A DNA stretch of 64,000 nt from Saccharopolyspora spinosa NRRL 18395. GTDB taxonomy: Bacteria; Actinomycetota; Actinomycetes; Mycobacteriales; Pseudonocardiaceae. Made by a program: the position numbers and the translations under genes. Below, in pieces: positions 1-8,096 of the stretch. Within the stretch, counting starts at the first letter, position 1. Each line of letters opens with the position of its first letter. Location: NCBI RefSeq assembly GCF_000194155.1, contig NZ_GL877882.1:72233-136232 (forward strand), given 5' to 3'. The notes under the pieces were generated by a model. The model was not told the origin of the DNA and searched no databases. It was given only the letters and a program-made list of their open reading frames with translations.

Positions 1-1
1 C

Positions 2-1165
2 GCGGTCTTCGAGTTCAGGCGGGCTCGGGCGGTCGGATTCCGGGTCCGCAGCGGGCCGGAACCGGTGTGGCAGGACAGCGGTGCCGCGTCGCCCGACGCT
101 CCGACGTTGCCGCTCGGACTTCGAGCACCCGTCCAGCTTCCGGAATCCGATGGAAATGCGGGGGTTTCACCGCAGTACCGGCAGCGGGCGCGTCGCATCG
201 CGGCAGGTATCGGCAACGCGGTCGCGGTAGTGGGACGCGGGATCGCGAGGCCGTTCGGCCCGATCGCCCGCTTCGTGCGGCGAAAGCAGGTGGCACGCCA
301 GGCTGATGCGGCCAAGCCGCGAATGTTCGCAGTCGTGGTCTTCCCGTGGTCGACGGCTAGGTACCTGTTCAAGCCCGAGGTCGGCCCGCTGCAACGGGAT
401 CGGTTGCTGGACCGGCTCGGTTTTTGGCGCACCGTCGCCGGTTTGTTCGTCGTCGTCGCCACCACGATCGGATTCCGGGGCCTGTTGGATCTGTTCTGGG
501 ACCTGGTGGGGAAGGGGTATGCCACCATCGGGCTCGCGGTGTTCATCGCGCCGTTGCCGATCTTGATGGCGCTCGATGCGCGGCGGAACGGCTACGGCCA
601 CCAGCTGTGGCCCGGGTTCGTGCGGATGGTCAAGCGGGCAGCACTCGCGCTGATCGTGATTCCGCTGCCGCTCGGGATCATCGTCGGCGTGGTGTTGCTG
701 GCGTTCGTAGCGGCTTGGCTGACCTTCGTCGTGGTTTTGCCGCTGATCCTGCTGGGCGTAGTCGCGCTGCTGTGGTGCGTGCCGTTCGTGGTGTGCACGT
801 TCTACTGGGCTGTGCGCACCAGCGTGTGGATGAGCGAGGTCAACCCGTTGCTCGCGCCTCTCGCGGGTACTGTGTTCGCGGTGTCGATCAGCATCCAGGA
901 ATTCGTCGGCGGCGACACGAAGAACGTTCCGCTTGAGTTGTGGCTCGCGTTGAACGTATTCGGGCTGGTCACCACGGTGTTGCTGGGAACCGCCGAGTAC
1001 CGGCATGCCAAGGCGCTGGGCTACCGACTGTTGCGGTTCCAGGAGGCGGTAGCGGAGCCGGTCGATCCACCGCGTCCGAGCTCGGGGATCGTCCGCCCGG
1101 TGCTGCGTGACCTGGGCCGCTTGGCCCGCGAGCACTACCGCTACATACGGCAGTCCGACCGGTAG
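2..1165 (+). CDS. Polytopic membrane protein of unknown function (5' end may lie outside window)
   Basis: The reading frame is open from the left edge, so the true start may be upstream. The first in-window start candidate is a GTG at 65, which would give 366 residues, but it has no clear ribosome site. From about residue 118 (counted from that GTG) there are five or six hydrophobic stretches. Two are very long and valine/leucine rich, around 195-255. They are followed by a segment near 265-285 and another near 300-320. The N-terminal ~115 residues are Arg/Pro rich and probably cytoplasmic, as is the basic C-terminus. I recognise no family motif. It stands alone upstream of a divergently unrelated MarR operator region. 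A role in transport or envelope function would be a guess. Confidence 0.7.
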   Translation, partial: AVFEFRRARAVGFRVRSGPEPVWQDSGAASPDAPTLPLGLRAPVQLPESDGNAGVSPQYRQRARRIAAGIGNAVAVVGRGIARPFGPIARFVRRKQVARQADAAKPRMFAVVVFPWSTARYLFKPEVGPLQRDRLLDRLGFWRTVAGLFVVVATTIGFRGLLDLFWDLVGKGYATIGLAVFIAPLPILMALDARRNGYGHQLWPGFVRMVKRAALALIVIPLPLGIIVGVVLLAFVAAWLTFVVVLPLILLGVVALLWCVPFVVCTFYWAVRTSVWMSEVNPLLAPLAGTVFAVSISIQEFVGGDTKNVPLELWLALNVFGLVTTVLLGTAEYRHAKALGYRLLRFQEAVAEPVDPPRPSSGIVRPVLRDLGRLAREHYRYIRQSDR

Positions 1166-1314
1166 GCGGTCCGCCCACGTCGGCGAGCTCTGGTTCGCGG
1201 CTCAGCACCTCCGCCGGTCGACTTCCACGGTGCGCATCCCAGGGGTGGCCGAGCGGTCAGCTCCTGGTGTCCGGATATGACGGGTGCCGACGCCAAGGGC
1301 GACGCTCTCTGTAA

Positions 1315-1331
1315 AGTTGCACTGGGCAACT
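1315..1331. promoter_or_regulatory. Inverted repeat AGTTGC-N5-GCAACT, possible secondary MarR site
   Basis: Perfect 6-bp arms (AGTTGC and GCAACT) separated by 5 bases. The GTTGC/GCAAC core is the same as the centre of the larger palindrome 60 bp downstream, which suggests a second binding site for the adjacent MarR regulator. The functional assignment is inferred. Confidence 0.4.
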
Positions 1332-1391
1332 AAGGTGCGCTCGGCCACACATCCCCTAATTGAGTGGTGCGGCAGGGCCGTTCGAATGCAT

Positions 1392-1425
1392 GCTTGTAGT
1401 CAGCAACTTGTTGCAGACAACAAGC
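1392..1425. promoter_or_regulatory. 34-bp near-perfect palindrome, probable MarR operator
   Basis: Two 16-base arms flank a TT centre, with 14 of 16 positions complementary. The outer arms read GCTTGT and ACAAGC and the inner arms GCAAC and GTTGC. It lies 42 bp upstream of the MarR start codon chosen here, the expected place for an autoregulatory operator of a marR-exporter pair. The symmetry is seen directly; binding is inferred from the general behaviour of MarR regulators. Confidence 0.65.
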
Positions 1426-1466
1426 AAACCGCTACAAAAGCGACATTCGAACCGAAAGACCGACCA

Positions 1467-1976
1467 ATGGATCACCACACCAACGCTGAGCTTGACACCG
1501 CAGAGGAGCTTGGTGCTCAGCTCACCCGCCTGGTCCGGCTGGTCCACCGCGCCAAATCCCGATTCACGAAGAAGGGCCCGGACGGGATCGAGCAGTCCGC
1601 GTACGCGATCCTGTTCCGCCTCATCCAGGACGGGCCGCAGCGCACCGGCCGGCTCGCCGAAGCGCTGCACTCCGAGATCTCCACGATCAGCCGGCAGAGC
1701 AACGCGCTCGTCCAGCACGGCCTGGTGGAGCGTCAAGCCGACCCCGATGACGGCCGTGCCAGCCTGCTGGCGCCGACAGCCGAGGGGCAACGGATCTTCC
1801 GGGAAGCGCACGACCAGCGCGCCAGGTGGTTGGCAGAGGTGCTGGCCGACTGGTCGCAGGCCGACCGCCAGGCGCTGACCAGCCTTTTCGCTCGACTCAA
1901 CACCGATATCGAAGCACGCACTCCGAGCCTCGCCGAGCCGACGTGTGCGCCACAGGCCAAGGGGGGCCACGAATGA
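1467..1976 (+). CDS. MarR-family transcriptional regulator
   Basis: A 169-residue winged-helix regulator. The central segment has the MarR layout: a helix after 'AYAILFRLIQDGPQRTGRLA', the recognition part 'SEISTISRQSNALVQHGLVE' and the wing 'RQADPDDGRASLLAPTAEG', near residues 55-105. I chose the ATG at 1467 because upstream starts (for example ATG 1386) would put the 34-bp palindrome inside the coding region. The ribosome site at 1467 is nevertheless weak. Its stop codon overlaps the start of the exporter by four bases (ATGA), so the two are translationally coupled. It is likely a ligand-responsive repressor of itself and the exporter. Confidence 0.9.
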   Translation: MDHHTNAELDTAEELGAQLTRLVRLVHRAKSRFTKKGPDGIEQSAYAILFRLIQDGPQRTGRLAEALHSEISTISRQSNALVQHGLVERQADPDDGRASLLAPTAEGQRIFREAHDQRARWLAEVLADWSQADRQALTSLFARLNTDIEARTPSLAEPTCAPQAKGGHE

Positions 1977-4501
1977 CAACGGCAACAAAGAGTCCAGCGG
2001 AATCAGAAACGGCCGGAGAAGGGCCGAACCTGACCCACCGCCAGATCGTCACCATCCTGATCGGCTTGATGTCGGGGATGTTCCTGGCGGCGCTGGACCA
2101 GACGATCGTCGGCACTTCGATCGTCCGCATCGCCAACGACCTCAACGGTTTCGACCTGCAGGCGTGGATCACCACCGCCTACCTGATCACCTCCACGATC
2201 GCGACGCCGATCTACGGCAAGCTTTCCGACATCTACGGCAGGAAGCCGCTCTACCTGATCGCGATCTCGGTGTTCGTGATCGGATCCGCGGCGTCGACGA
2301 TCGCTCAGTCGATGTACGAACTCGCCGCGTTCCGCGCCGTTCAGGGGCTCGGTGCGGGCGGCTTGATGTCGTTGGCGATGACCATCCTCGGCGACATCGT
2401 GCCGCCGCGTCAGCGCGCGAAGTACCAGGGCTTCTTTCTGGCCGTGTTCGGCGTTTCGACGGTGCTCGGCCCGGTGCTGGGCGGGCTGTTCGCTGGAATC
2501 GACGAGCTGGCCGGCCTCGACGGCTGGCGGTGGGTCTTCCTGGTGAACGTGCCGATCGGCGTCATCGCGCTGTTGGTCGTCGCCAAGGTCCTCAACGTGC
2601 CGCACCAGCGCCACAACCACCGCATCGACTGGTGGGGCGGCCTGGCCCTGGCGGCCACTGTGGTGCCGCTGCTGCTGATCGCCGAGCAGGGCAACAAGTG
2701 GGGATGGAGCTCGACCGACGCCGTCATCTGCTACGCGATCGCCTCGGTCGGCTTGGTGCTGTTCCTGTTCATCGAGTACGTGATGAAGGACGCGGCTCTG
2801 ATCCCGCTGCGCCTGTTCAAGAACTCCACGTTCACCGTGGCGATCCTTGGCGGGGTCATCGTCGGCGTCGCGATGTTCGGTGCGATCACGATGATTCCGC
2901 AGTACCTGCAGGTGGTGCAGGGCTACACGCCCACCGAGTCGGGGCTGCTGACGCTTCCGCTGATGGCGGGCATCATGTCCGCGTCGGTCATTTCGGGGCA
3001 GATCACCTCGCGCACCGGCCGGTACAAGTTCTTGCCGGTGATCGGCACGTTCCTGGTCGCGGTCGGCGCGGTGGTGTTCGCCCAGGTCGAGTACGACAGC
3101 CCGCTGTGGTTGCCGTTGGTGGCCGCAGGAATCATCGGGTTCGGCCTCGGAAACTGCATGCAGACGCTGATCATCGCGGTGCAGAACGCGGGGCCCCGCA
3201 GGGACATGGGTGTTTCCACCGCGGCGGCGACGTTCTTCCGGCAGATGGGCGGGACGATCGGTGTCGCGGTGTTCCTGACCGTCTTGTTCAACGTGCTCCC
3301 GAAAAACATCGAGAAGGCCTTCGGCGGTAACCTGCCGGCCGCCGCGAGCGGACAACTGGGCACCCTGCAGTCCAACACGGGTGTGATCGCACAACTGCCC
3401 GACCAGCTGCGGATTCCGGTGCTGATCGGCTTCACCGAGTCGATCACCACGGTGTTCTACGTCGCGGCCGGGGTCGCGCTGTTGGCTTGCCTCGTCCTGT
3501 TGTTCATGAAGGAGATCCCACTCGCCGGTGGCCCGGCGCCTGCTGCATCGGCGGTGGAGGGCGGCGAAGCGCTGCTTGACGAGCAGCCGACCAAGCCGGT
3601 TTGGACCGAGCCGAAGTCCACATCGGACAAAGAATTGGCGGGCGCGGGCAAGCGCGCCCTGTCGAACGGGCACGGCGAGTACCGACCCCGGTTCGCTGCC
3701 GCGATGTCGGGGGACCTGGAGGCGACTCGGTCGATCAGCGGGCATGTGCGTCGCCAGGACGGAACCTCCGTTGAAGGCGCGGTTGTGACCCTGATCGACC
3801 AGGACGGGAAGCAGGTGGCCAGGGCTGTCGGCTCCGCCGACGGCAGCTACACGGTCGCCGTCCCCGGTGCGGGGAGCCACGTGCTGATCATTTCCGCGAC
3901 CGGTTGCCAGCCCGAGGCGTCCAGCGTGGTTGTCACGGAGGCTTCGACGACGTTGGACATCACGCTGACCGGCTCCGGCGAACTGGCCGGTGTTGTCCGG
4001 TCGTCCGGTGGTGGCACTCCGCTAGAAGGCATCACCGCGACGCTGACCGATGAGCGCGGCGAAGTGAACGGCGCATTCGTCACCAAGGAAGACGGCGCGT
4101 ATTCGTTCCGCGGCGTGGGAGCGGGCAACTACACGCTGGTGGCCAGCGGGGATCGCTACCGCCCGATCGCGGTGACCCTGACCGTGCCGGATAGCGGACT
4201 GCTGCACCACGACATCGAATTGGTCGGTGCGGTGCCGCTCAGCGGCACGGCGCGCAGCGACGGCCGTATCGTGCCGGACGCGCTGATCACGGTGATCGAC
4301 GCCGATGGCAAAACAGCGGCGGTGGCCAGAACCGACATCGAGGGCCGCTACCTGATCAGCGACCTTCCGGTGGGTGACTACACGGTGGTGGCGAGCGGGT
4401 ATCCGCCGGTGTCGAGCCGGGTCAACCTGCTCGGCGGGGCCGCAACGCACGACGTGCACCTCAGCTACGACGCGGCCGAGGAGCTGACGGAACAGCCCTG
4501 A
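1973..4501 (+). CDS. DHA2-type MFS drug exporter fused to three carboxypeptidase-regulatory-like repeats
   Basis: 842 residues. The first ~540 form a 14-TM drug:H+ antiporter of the DHA2/EmrB type. The 'AALDQTIVGTSIVRIANDL' start of TM1, motif A 'GKLSDIYGRKP' and motif C 'STVLGPVLGGLFAG' are all visible. After a linker, residues ~585-835 hold three beta-sandwich repeats of roughly 80 residues. Each has the 'SG.V....G.pv.gA.Vtl.d..G...a....dG.Y......G.Y.l.asg' pattern of carboxypeptidase-regulatory-like domains. The ATG at 1973 has AAGGGGGG upstream and overlaps the marR stop. A strong hairpin follows the gene. Exporters of this type normally end after TM14, so the tail is an unusual addition. 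Substrate unknown; regulation by the coupled MarR is likely. Confidence 0.9.
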   Translation: MTTATKSPAESETAGEGPNLTHRQIVTILIGLMSGMFLAALDQTIVGTSIVRIANDLNGFDLQAWITTAYLITSTIATPIYGKLSDIYGRKPLYLIAISVFVIGSAASTIAQSMYELAAFRAVQGLGAGGLMSLAMTILGDIVPPRQRAKYQGFFLAVFGVSTVLGPVLGGLFAGIDELAGLDGWRWVFLVNVPIGVIALLVVAKVLNVPHQRHNHRIDWWGGLALAATVVPLLLIAEQGNKWGWSSTDAVICYAIASVGLVLFLFIEYVMKDAALIPLRLFKNSTFTVAILGGVIVGVAMFGAITMIPQYLQVVQGYTPTESGLLTLPLMAGIMSASVISGQITSRTGRYKFLPVIGTFLVAVGAVVFAQVEYDSPLWLPLVAAGIIGFGLGNCMQTLIIAVQNAGPRRDMGVSTAAATFFRQMGGTIGVAVFLTVLFNVLPKNIEKAFGGNLPAAASGQLGTLQSNTGVIAQLPDQLRIPVLIGFTESITTVFYVAAGVALLACLVLLFMKEIPLAGGPAPAASAVEGGEALLDEQPTKPVWTEPKSTSDKELAGAGKRALSNGHGEYRPRFAAAMSGDLEATRSISGHVRRQDGTSVEGAVVTLIDQDGKQVARAVGSADGSYTVAVPGAGSHVLIISATGCQPEASSVVVTEASTTLDITLTGSGELAGVVRSSGGGTPLEGITATLTDERGEVNGAFVTKEDGAYSFRGVGAGNYTLVASGDRYRPIAVTLTVPDSGLLHHDIELVGAVPLSGTARSDGRIVPDALITVIDADGKTAAVARTDIEGRYLISDLPVGDYTVVASGYPPVSSRVNLLGGAATHDVHLSYDAAEELTEQP

Positions 4502-4515
4502 GTTCGCACACTCAA

Positions 4516-4555
4516 TGCCAAAGGGCAGTGGGAGCAGTGCCCACTGCCCTTGGCA
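4516..4555 (+). terminator. Strong hairpin after the MFS exporter
   Basis: A 16-17 bp stem (arms TGCCAAAGGGCAGTGGG and CCCACTGCCCTTGGCA, one bulged A) with a 7-base loop, starting 15 bases after the exporter stop. There is no long T tract, as is common for actinobacterial terminators. Confidence 0.75.
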
Positions 4556-4584
4556 ATCTTGATCACGAGATCAGGTGGCGCGGG

Positions 4585-4623
4585 AAGGGCACCTTGGCCG
4601 ACTTACTTGGTCGAGGTGCCCTT
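4585..4623. repeat. Inverted repeat next to IS630 debris
   Basis: Perfect 10-bp arms AAGGGCACCT and AGGTGCCCTT enclose a further imperfectly paired TTGGCCGA / TTGGTCGA segment. It lies between the exporter terminator and the IS630 remnant. It could be a second terminator or a leftover element end. Confidence 0.4.
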
Positions 4624-4649
4624 CACCTCGGAAAATCTGTTCGGCCGGC

Positions 4650-4933
4650 CGTTCACGTGGTTTGTCTGGCCGAGGTGATCGAACGGGTGACCGCAGTGCG
4701 GTACTCGACCACCCAGACCTAACCGATCCTGCGCGAGCGGCTGGGCTGGCGCAGGCAACGCCGGTGTGCTGGCCTATCAGCCCGACCGCAGCCAGGCCGC
4801 GTTCGTGTTCCAGACCAAATACGGCACCTACAACACCGCCTCGCTGATCGAGTTCCTCACCGGCCTGCGGGAGCATCTGGATCGGCCTGGCGCGGGTCGG
4901 CAGCGGCTGCGAGCTGTGCTTCGCTTTCCTTGA
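4650..4933 (+). pseudogene. IS630-family transposase remnant
   Basis: The translation shows 'AEVIERVTAVRYSTTQT', a stop codon, then 'ILRERLGWRRQR', which is the helix-turn-helix end of IS630 transposases. A frame change leads into 'GVLAYQPDRSQAAFVFQTK' and 'GTYNTASLIEFLTGLREHL' (frame 4760-4933), which is the start of the DDE catalytic part. The intervening and following sequence is missing. With an in-frame stop, a frame change and large deletions, it is a dead fragment. Confidence 0.65.
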
Positions 4934-5201
4934 CCATACAGGCCTTTCACTCTAACCAAGATCACCTAAAAACCACCCCCGAAAGATCGTTAAGGGTTCG
5001 GGTGGCGTTGGTGGAAGGCGGCCGCTCGGGTCTCGGCGCTACTGGTTCGGCTCTGCCGAGAGAACCCACCACATGATCGAGGGAGAGTCCTCTATCTCAC
5101 GACCACGAGGGGTGTTCAGCGGGCTACCCGATTGATCCGGAATCATCGATCTGTGGTACATAATGCGCACGATCAGTTACGGTGAGTAGGAGGTTTGGTA
5201 G

Positions 5202-7475
5202 ATGGTGCGGTATCTGCCGGGAGCCACGATCGACCCCGTAGTGGATGATTTGCCGCACCTGGATTGCGGCATGGAGTGGTGGTACTTCCACACCCACCTC
5301 ACGACCGAGCATGGTGACGACGTCGGCCTGGTCCTTGTGTTCACCCGCCACCTGGCGACGCGTGCTGAGGGGGAGCCGCTGCGCGCGCATTTCGCCATGA
5401 TCGGACGGACCGATCACACGGCTGGAAGGCACACGAGTGCGGTGTGGGTTGATCGAGGCTGGATCGACACCGTGCGCACCACGATCACGAACGACGCGGT
5501 CATGGATCCCGGTGTGCGGCAGGCGCTTGTGGAACTCTTCGACGACGGCACCCCGGTCGCTCCCGACCTGCTCATGGGCGGCGAGGTGATGATCGCCGAG
5601 CGGGAGCTCGATTTGCGTTACGGCGATGTCGCGACATTGCGAAAGCTGGCGGACGGCTCTTATCACGTCACGTTTCACGACGAAACGCAGTCGTGCGATC
5701 TGGTCTTGACGCCTGTGAAGCCGCCCATCATCCAGCACGATGAGGTGTTTCAGGTCAGGTTTCAGGGCCCGGAGTCGCAGGCGTTCTCTTACTTCGCCCC
5801 AAGCATGGCGGTGCAAGGCCGCATCGGGAACGCCACAGTGTCCGGCAGCGGCTGGTACGAGCACACCTTCGGCTCGGAGTACCTGCGGCCGGACGGGGAC
5901 CAGCGTTACCCGGACGGTACTTGGAACTGGACGGGGATCCAGCTGGACAACGGCTGGGAGATCAGCGCGGCGACGATCGACCACATCGACGTCAACTCCC
6001 GCCGAAGCATGTTCACCCAGCGGTTCGCCACCGCGTACTCGCCGGACTGCGAGCGGGTGTCCTGCGATGTCGAGTTGGTCGGTGACCGGCCGTGGACATC
6101 ACTGTCCTCGTTGAACACCTACCCCACGCGATGGACCTTGTCCGCGCCCGCGCTGGAACTGGACGTCGTCGTCGAAGCCGAGCTCCCGCAGCAGGAAATC
6201 CTCACGATGGTCACCCACGGCTCCTATCTGGAGGCTTGCGCGAACGTGCGCGGCACCATGCGGGGCGAACCGGTGTCGGGCCGCGCGTTCATCGAAGGGA
6301 TGCCTGCCAACAGGGTCGCGCGGATCGAGGAGTTCCTCGGGCGTCTTCGGGACGTCACGCACGACGAGGTGCGCAAGCTGTACCCGGATTCCCCGAGCGA
6401 AGCGCTCACCGCGGCACTCGCCGCGCGGGAGGCATCCGGCGCACCCCACGCGGTCGTGTACGACGCTATGGTCCGGCCCCTGCGCTACGTCTCGGACACA
6501 TCCGGCCGGGGATGGCGGTCGTTTGTCACCTGCGCCGCGCTCGAACTGTTCGGTGTGCGGGCCGAGCAGTACCGGCAGCTGCTCGCCGTGACCGAGCTGA
6601 TCCACGCGGGCTACCTCATGGTCGATGACGTGGAAGACGACTCGCCGATGCGGCGGGGCGAGCCGACTGCGCATTTGGTGTTCGGCGCGCCAACGGCCAT
6701 CAACGCGGGTACCGCTTCCTACTTCGTGCTTGACCGCGTCCTGGCCGAAGTCCTGCCGGACGAGCGGCGCCGCTTACGCGCTTACGAGATCTACCTACGG
6801 GCAATGCGGGGTGCGCACGTGGGGCAGGGCATCGACATCACTGGACACCACGACGCCATGAACCTCGCGGTCGCGACCGGTGATCCGACCGCGTTGCTAG
6901 ATGGTCTGCGCTGGGCGCAGCGGCTCAAGACCGGTGCCTACTCCCGTACGCTGGCCGAGATCGGCGCACTGGCCGCCGGGGCGAGCGATGAGCAAATTAC
7001 TGCTATGGGCAACTACTTCGAGGCTGTCGGGCTGGCGTATCAGATCACCGACGACGTGATGGACCTCGACGGTGTCACAAACCGCCTGCCGTCTGGCGAG
7101 GTCCGCGCTACCAAGCACATCGGCGAGGACTTGCGCGCGGGCAAGGTGACGATGCCGCTGGCGCAGGCGGTGGGACGGTTGCCGCACGACCGGATGGCCG
7201 CTATCTGGACGGCCGTGCGTGACGGCAACGCCGACGACGCGAACGTGCGAGAGGTCGCTGCCGCACTGGCGGAGTGCGGCGCGGTGCAGGCCTGCTACGA
7301 CGACGCCAAGGCGCAGGTCGACGCGGCGTGGGCCTCGCTGGACCCGTTGCTGCCCAAGAGTTTCGCCAAGGCAATGGTGCGCGCCCTTGGCTTCTACGCC
7401 TCGCTGCGAGAACACGAGCCTGCAGCGGGCGACCACGAGGCCGCAGCGGGCGAATACGTCAACAGTGGACAGTGA
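5202..7475 (+). CDS. Fusion of CrtC/AttH lipocalin-like domain and trans-polyprenyl diphosphate synthase
   Basis: 757 residues. Residues ~1-370 resemble the hydroxyneurosporene-hydratase (CrtC)/AttH lipocalin-like family. They carry an 'EWWYF' signature at 25-29, 'WYEHTFG' at 218-224 and a 'WNWTGIQLDNGWEI' strand. Residues ~400-750 are an all-alpha trans-isoprenyl diphosphate synthase, with a first Asp-rich motif DDVED at 475-479 and a second, DDVMD, at 617-621. Both Asp-rich motifs are intact, so prenyl-chain synthesis or diphosphate ionisation is plausible. CrtC-type domains add water to, or act on, isoprenoid double bonds. An AGGAGG site lies 8 bases before the ATG. An ABC exporter follows immediately and is probably co-transcribed. 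Inference: one polypeptide builds an isoprenoid and modifies it, and the product is exported. I know of no characterised enzyme with this architecture. Confidence 0.85.
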   Translation: MVRYLPGATIDPVVDDLPHLDCGMEWWYFHTHLTTEHGDDVGLVLVFTRHLATRAEGEPLRAHFAMIGRTDHTAGRHTSAVWVDRGWIDTVRTTITNDAVMDPGVRQALVELFDDGTPVAPDLLMGGEVMIAERELDLRYGDVATLRKLADGSYHVTFHDETQSCDLVLTPVKPPIIQHDEVFQVRFQGPESQAFSYFAPSMAVQGRIGNATVSGSGWYEHTFGSEYLRPDGDQRYPDGTWNWTGIQLDNGWEISAATIDHIDVNSRRSMFTQRFATAYSPDCERVSCDVELVGDRPWTSLSSLNTYPTRWTLSAPALELDVVVEAELPQQEILTMVTHGSYLEACANVRGTMRGEPVSGRAFIEGMPANRVARIEEFLGRLRDVTHDEVRKLYPDSPSEALTAALAAREASGAPHAVVYDAMVRPLRYVSDTSGRGWRSFVTCAALELFGVRAEQYRQLLAVTELIHAGYLMVDDVEDDSPMRRGEPTAHLVFGAPTAINAGTASYFVLDRVLAEVLPDERRRLRAYEIYLRAMRGAHVGQGIDITGHHDAMNLAVATGDPTALLDGLRWAQRLKTGAYSRTLAEIGALAAGASDEQITAMGNYFEAVGLAYQITDDVMDLDGVTNRLPSGEVRATKHIGEDLRAGKVTMPLAQAVGRLPHDRMAAIWTAVRDGNADDANVREVAAALAECGAVQACYDDAKAQVDAAWASLDPLLPKSFAKAMVRALGFYASLREHEPAAGDHEAAAGEYVNSGQ

Positions 7476-7478
7476 ACG

Positions 7479-8096
7479 ATGGTCCTTCGCGTGAACGAGC
7501 TATACCACCGCTACGGCAAGCGCCAGGTCTTGCGTGGCGTCACCTTCGAGGTTTTGCCCGGCAGCCTCGTCGGGGTTGTCGGCGAGAACGGAGCGGGCAA
7601 GACGACGTTGCTGCGCATCCTGTGCGGCGAGCTGACCCCCACCAACGGAACGGCCTCGGTGAGCGGACGGCTCGGCTACTGTCCTCAGCATGTGGTGCTG
7701 AACGACGCGTTCACCGTCGCCCAGCACCTCGCCTTCTTCCAGGTGGCGTACGGACTTCCCGACCTCAGCTACGCCCACGAGTTGATTGACGTACTACAGT
7801 TCGCGGACTTTCTCGATGAGCGCGTCGGTGTGCTGAGCGGCGGTACGCGGCAGAAGCTGAACCTGACCATCGCGCTCATGCACGACCCGGACGTGCTACT
7901 GCTGGACGAGCCCTACCAGGGCTTCGACTGGGAGACCTACCTGCGGTTCTGGGAACTTGCCCAGCGGTTGCGCGACCGCGGCCGCTCGGTGCTGGTGATC
8001 TCCCACCTCGCCTACGACGCCGACCGCCTCGACACGCTGCACCGCCTTGCGGCGGGCGTCCTGTGCGAAGGCTCTACTTCCCACGGAGGCCGGTAG
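7479..8096 (+). CDS. ABC transporter ATP-binding protein
   Basis: A compact 205-residue nucleotide-binding domain. It has Walker A GENGAGKTT at 35-43, a Q-loop in 'GYCPQHVV', signature LSGGTRQ at 119-125, Walker B 'VLLLDEP' and the switch His in 'VISHLAY'. It starts 3 bases after the terpenoid-fusion stop, and its own stop codon (TAG) directly abuts the permease ATG. The three genes therefore form one unit. The layout (ATPase plus separate ABC-2-like permease) is typical of drug or natural-product exporters. At 205 residues it is shorter than most (220-310). Confidence 0.92.
   Translation: MVLRVNELYHRYGKRQVLRGVTFEVLPGSLVGVVGENGAGKTTLLRILCGELTPTNGTASVSGRLGYCPQHVVLNDAFTVAQHLAFFQVAYGLPDLSYAHELIDVLQFADFLDERVGVLSGGTRQKLNLTIALMHDPDVLLLDEPYQGFDWETYLRFWELAQRLRDRGRSVLVISHLAYDADRLDTLHRLAAGVLCEGSTSHGGR

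Noticed and set aside
1248-1282. GTGGCCGAGCGGTCA stretch resembling the D-arm region of a tRNA
   Set aside because: No acceptor stem, anticodon arm or T-arm can be folded around it, so it is a chance match.
2003-3880. Long open frame on the minus strand opposite the MFS exporter
   Set aside because: It is antisense to a convincing transporter. Its translation is Arg/His/Asp-rich low complexity, typical of GC-rich shadow frames.
5132-5164. TTGATC and CATAAT as a promoter for the isoprenoid fusion gene
   Set aside because: The spacer is 21 bases, too long for a normal sigma70 promoter, so it is not called.
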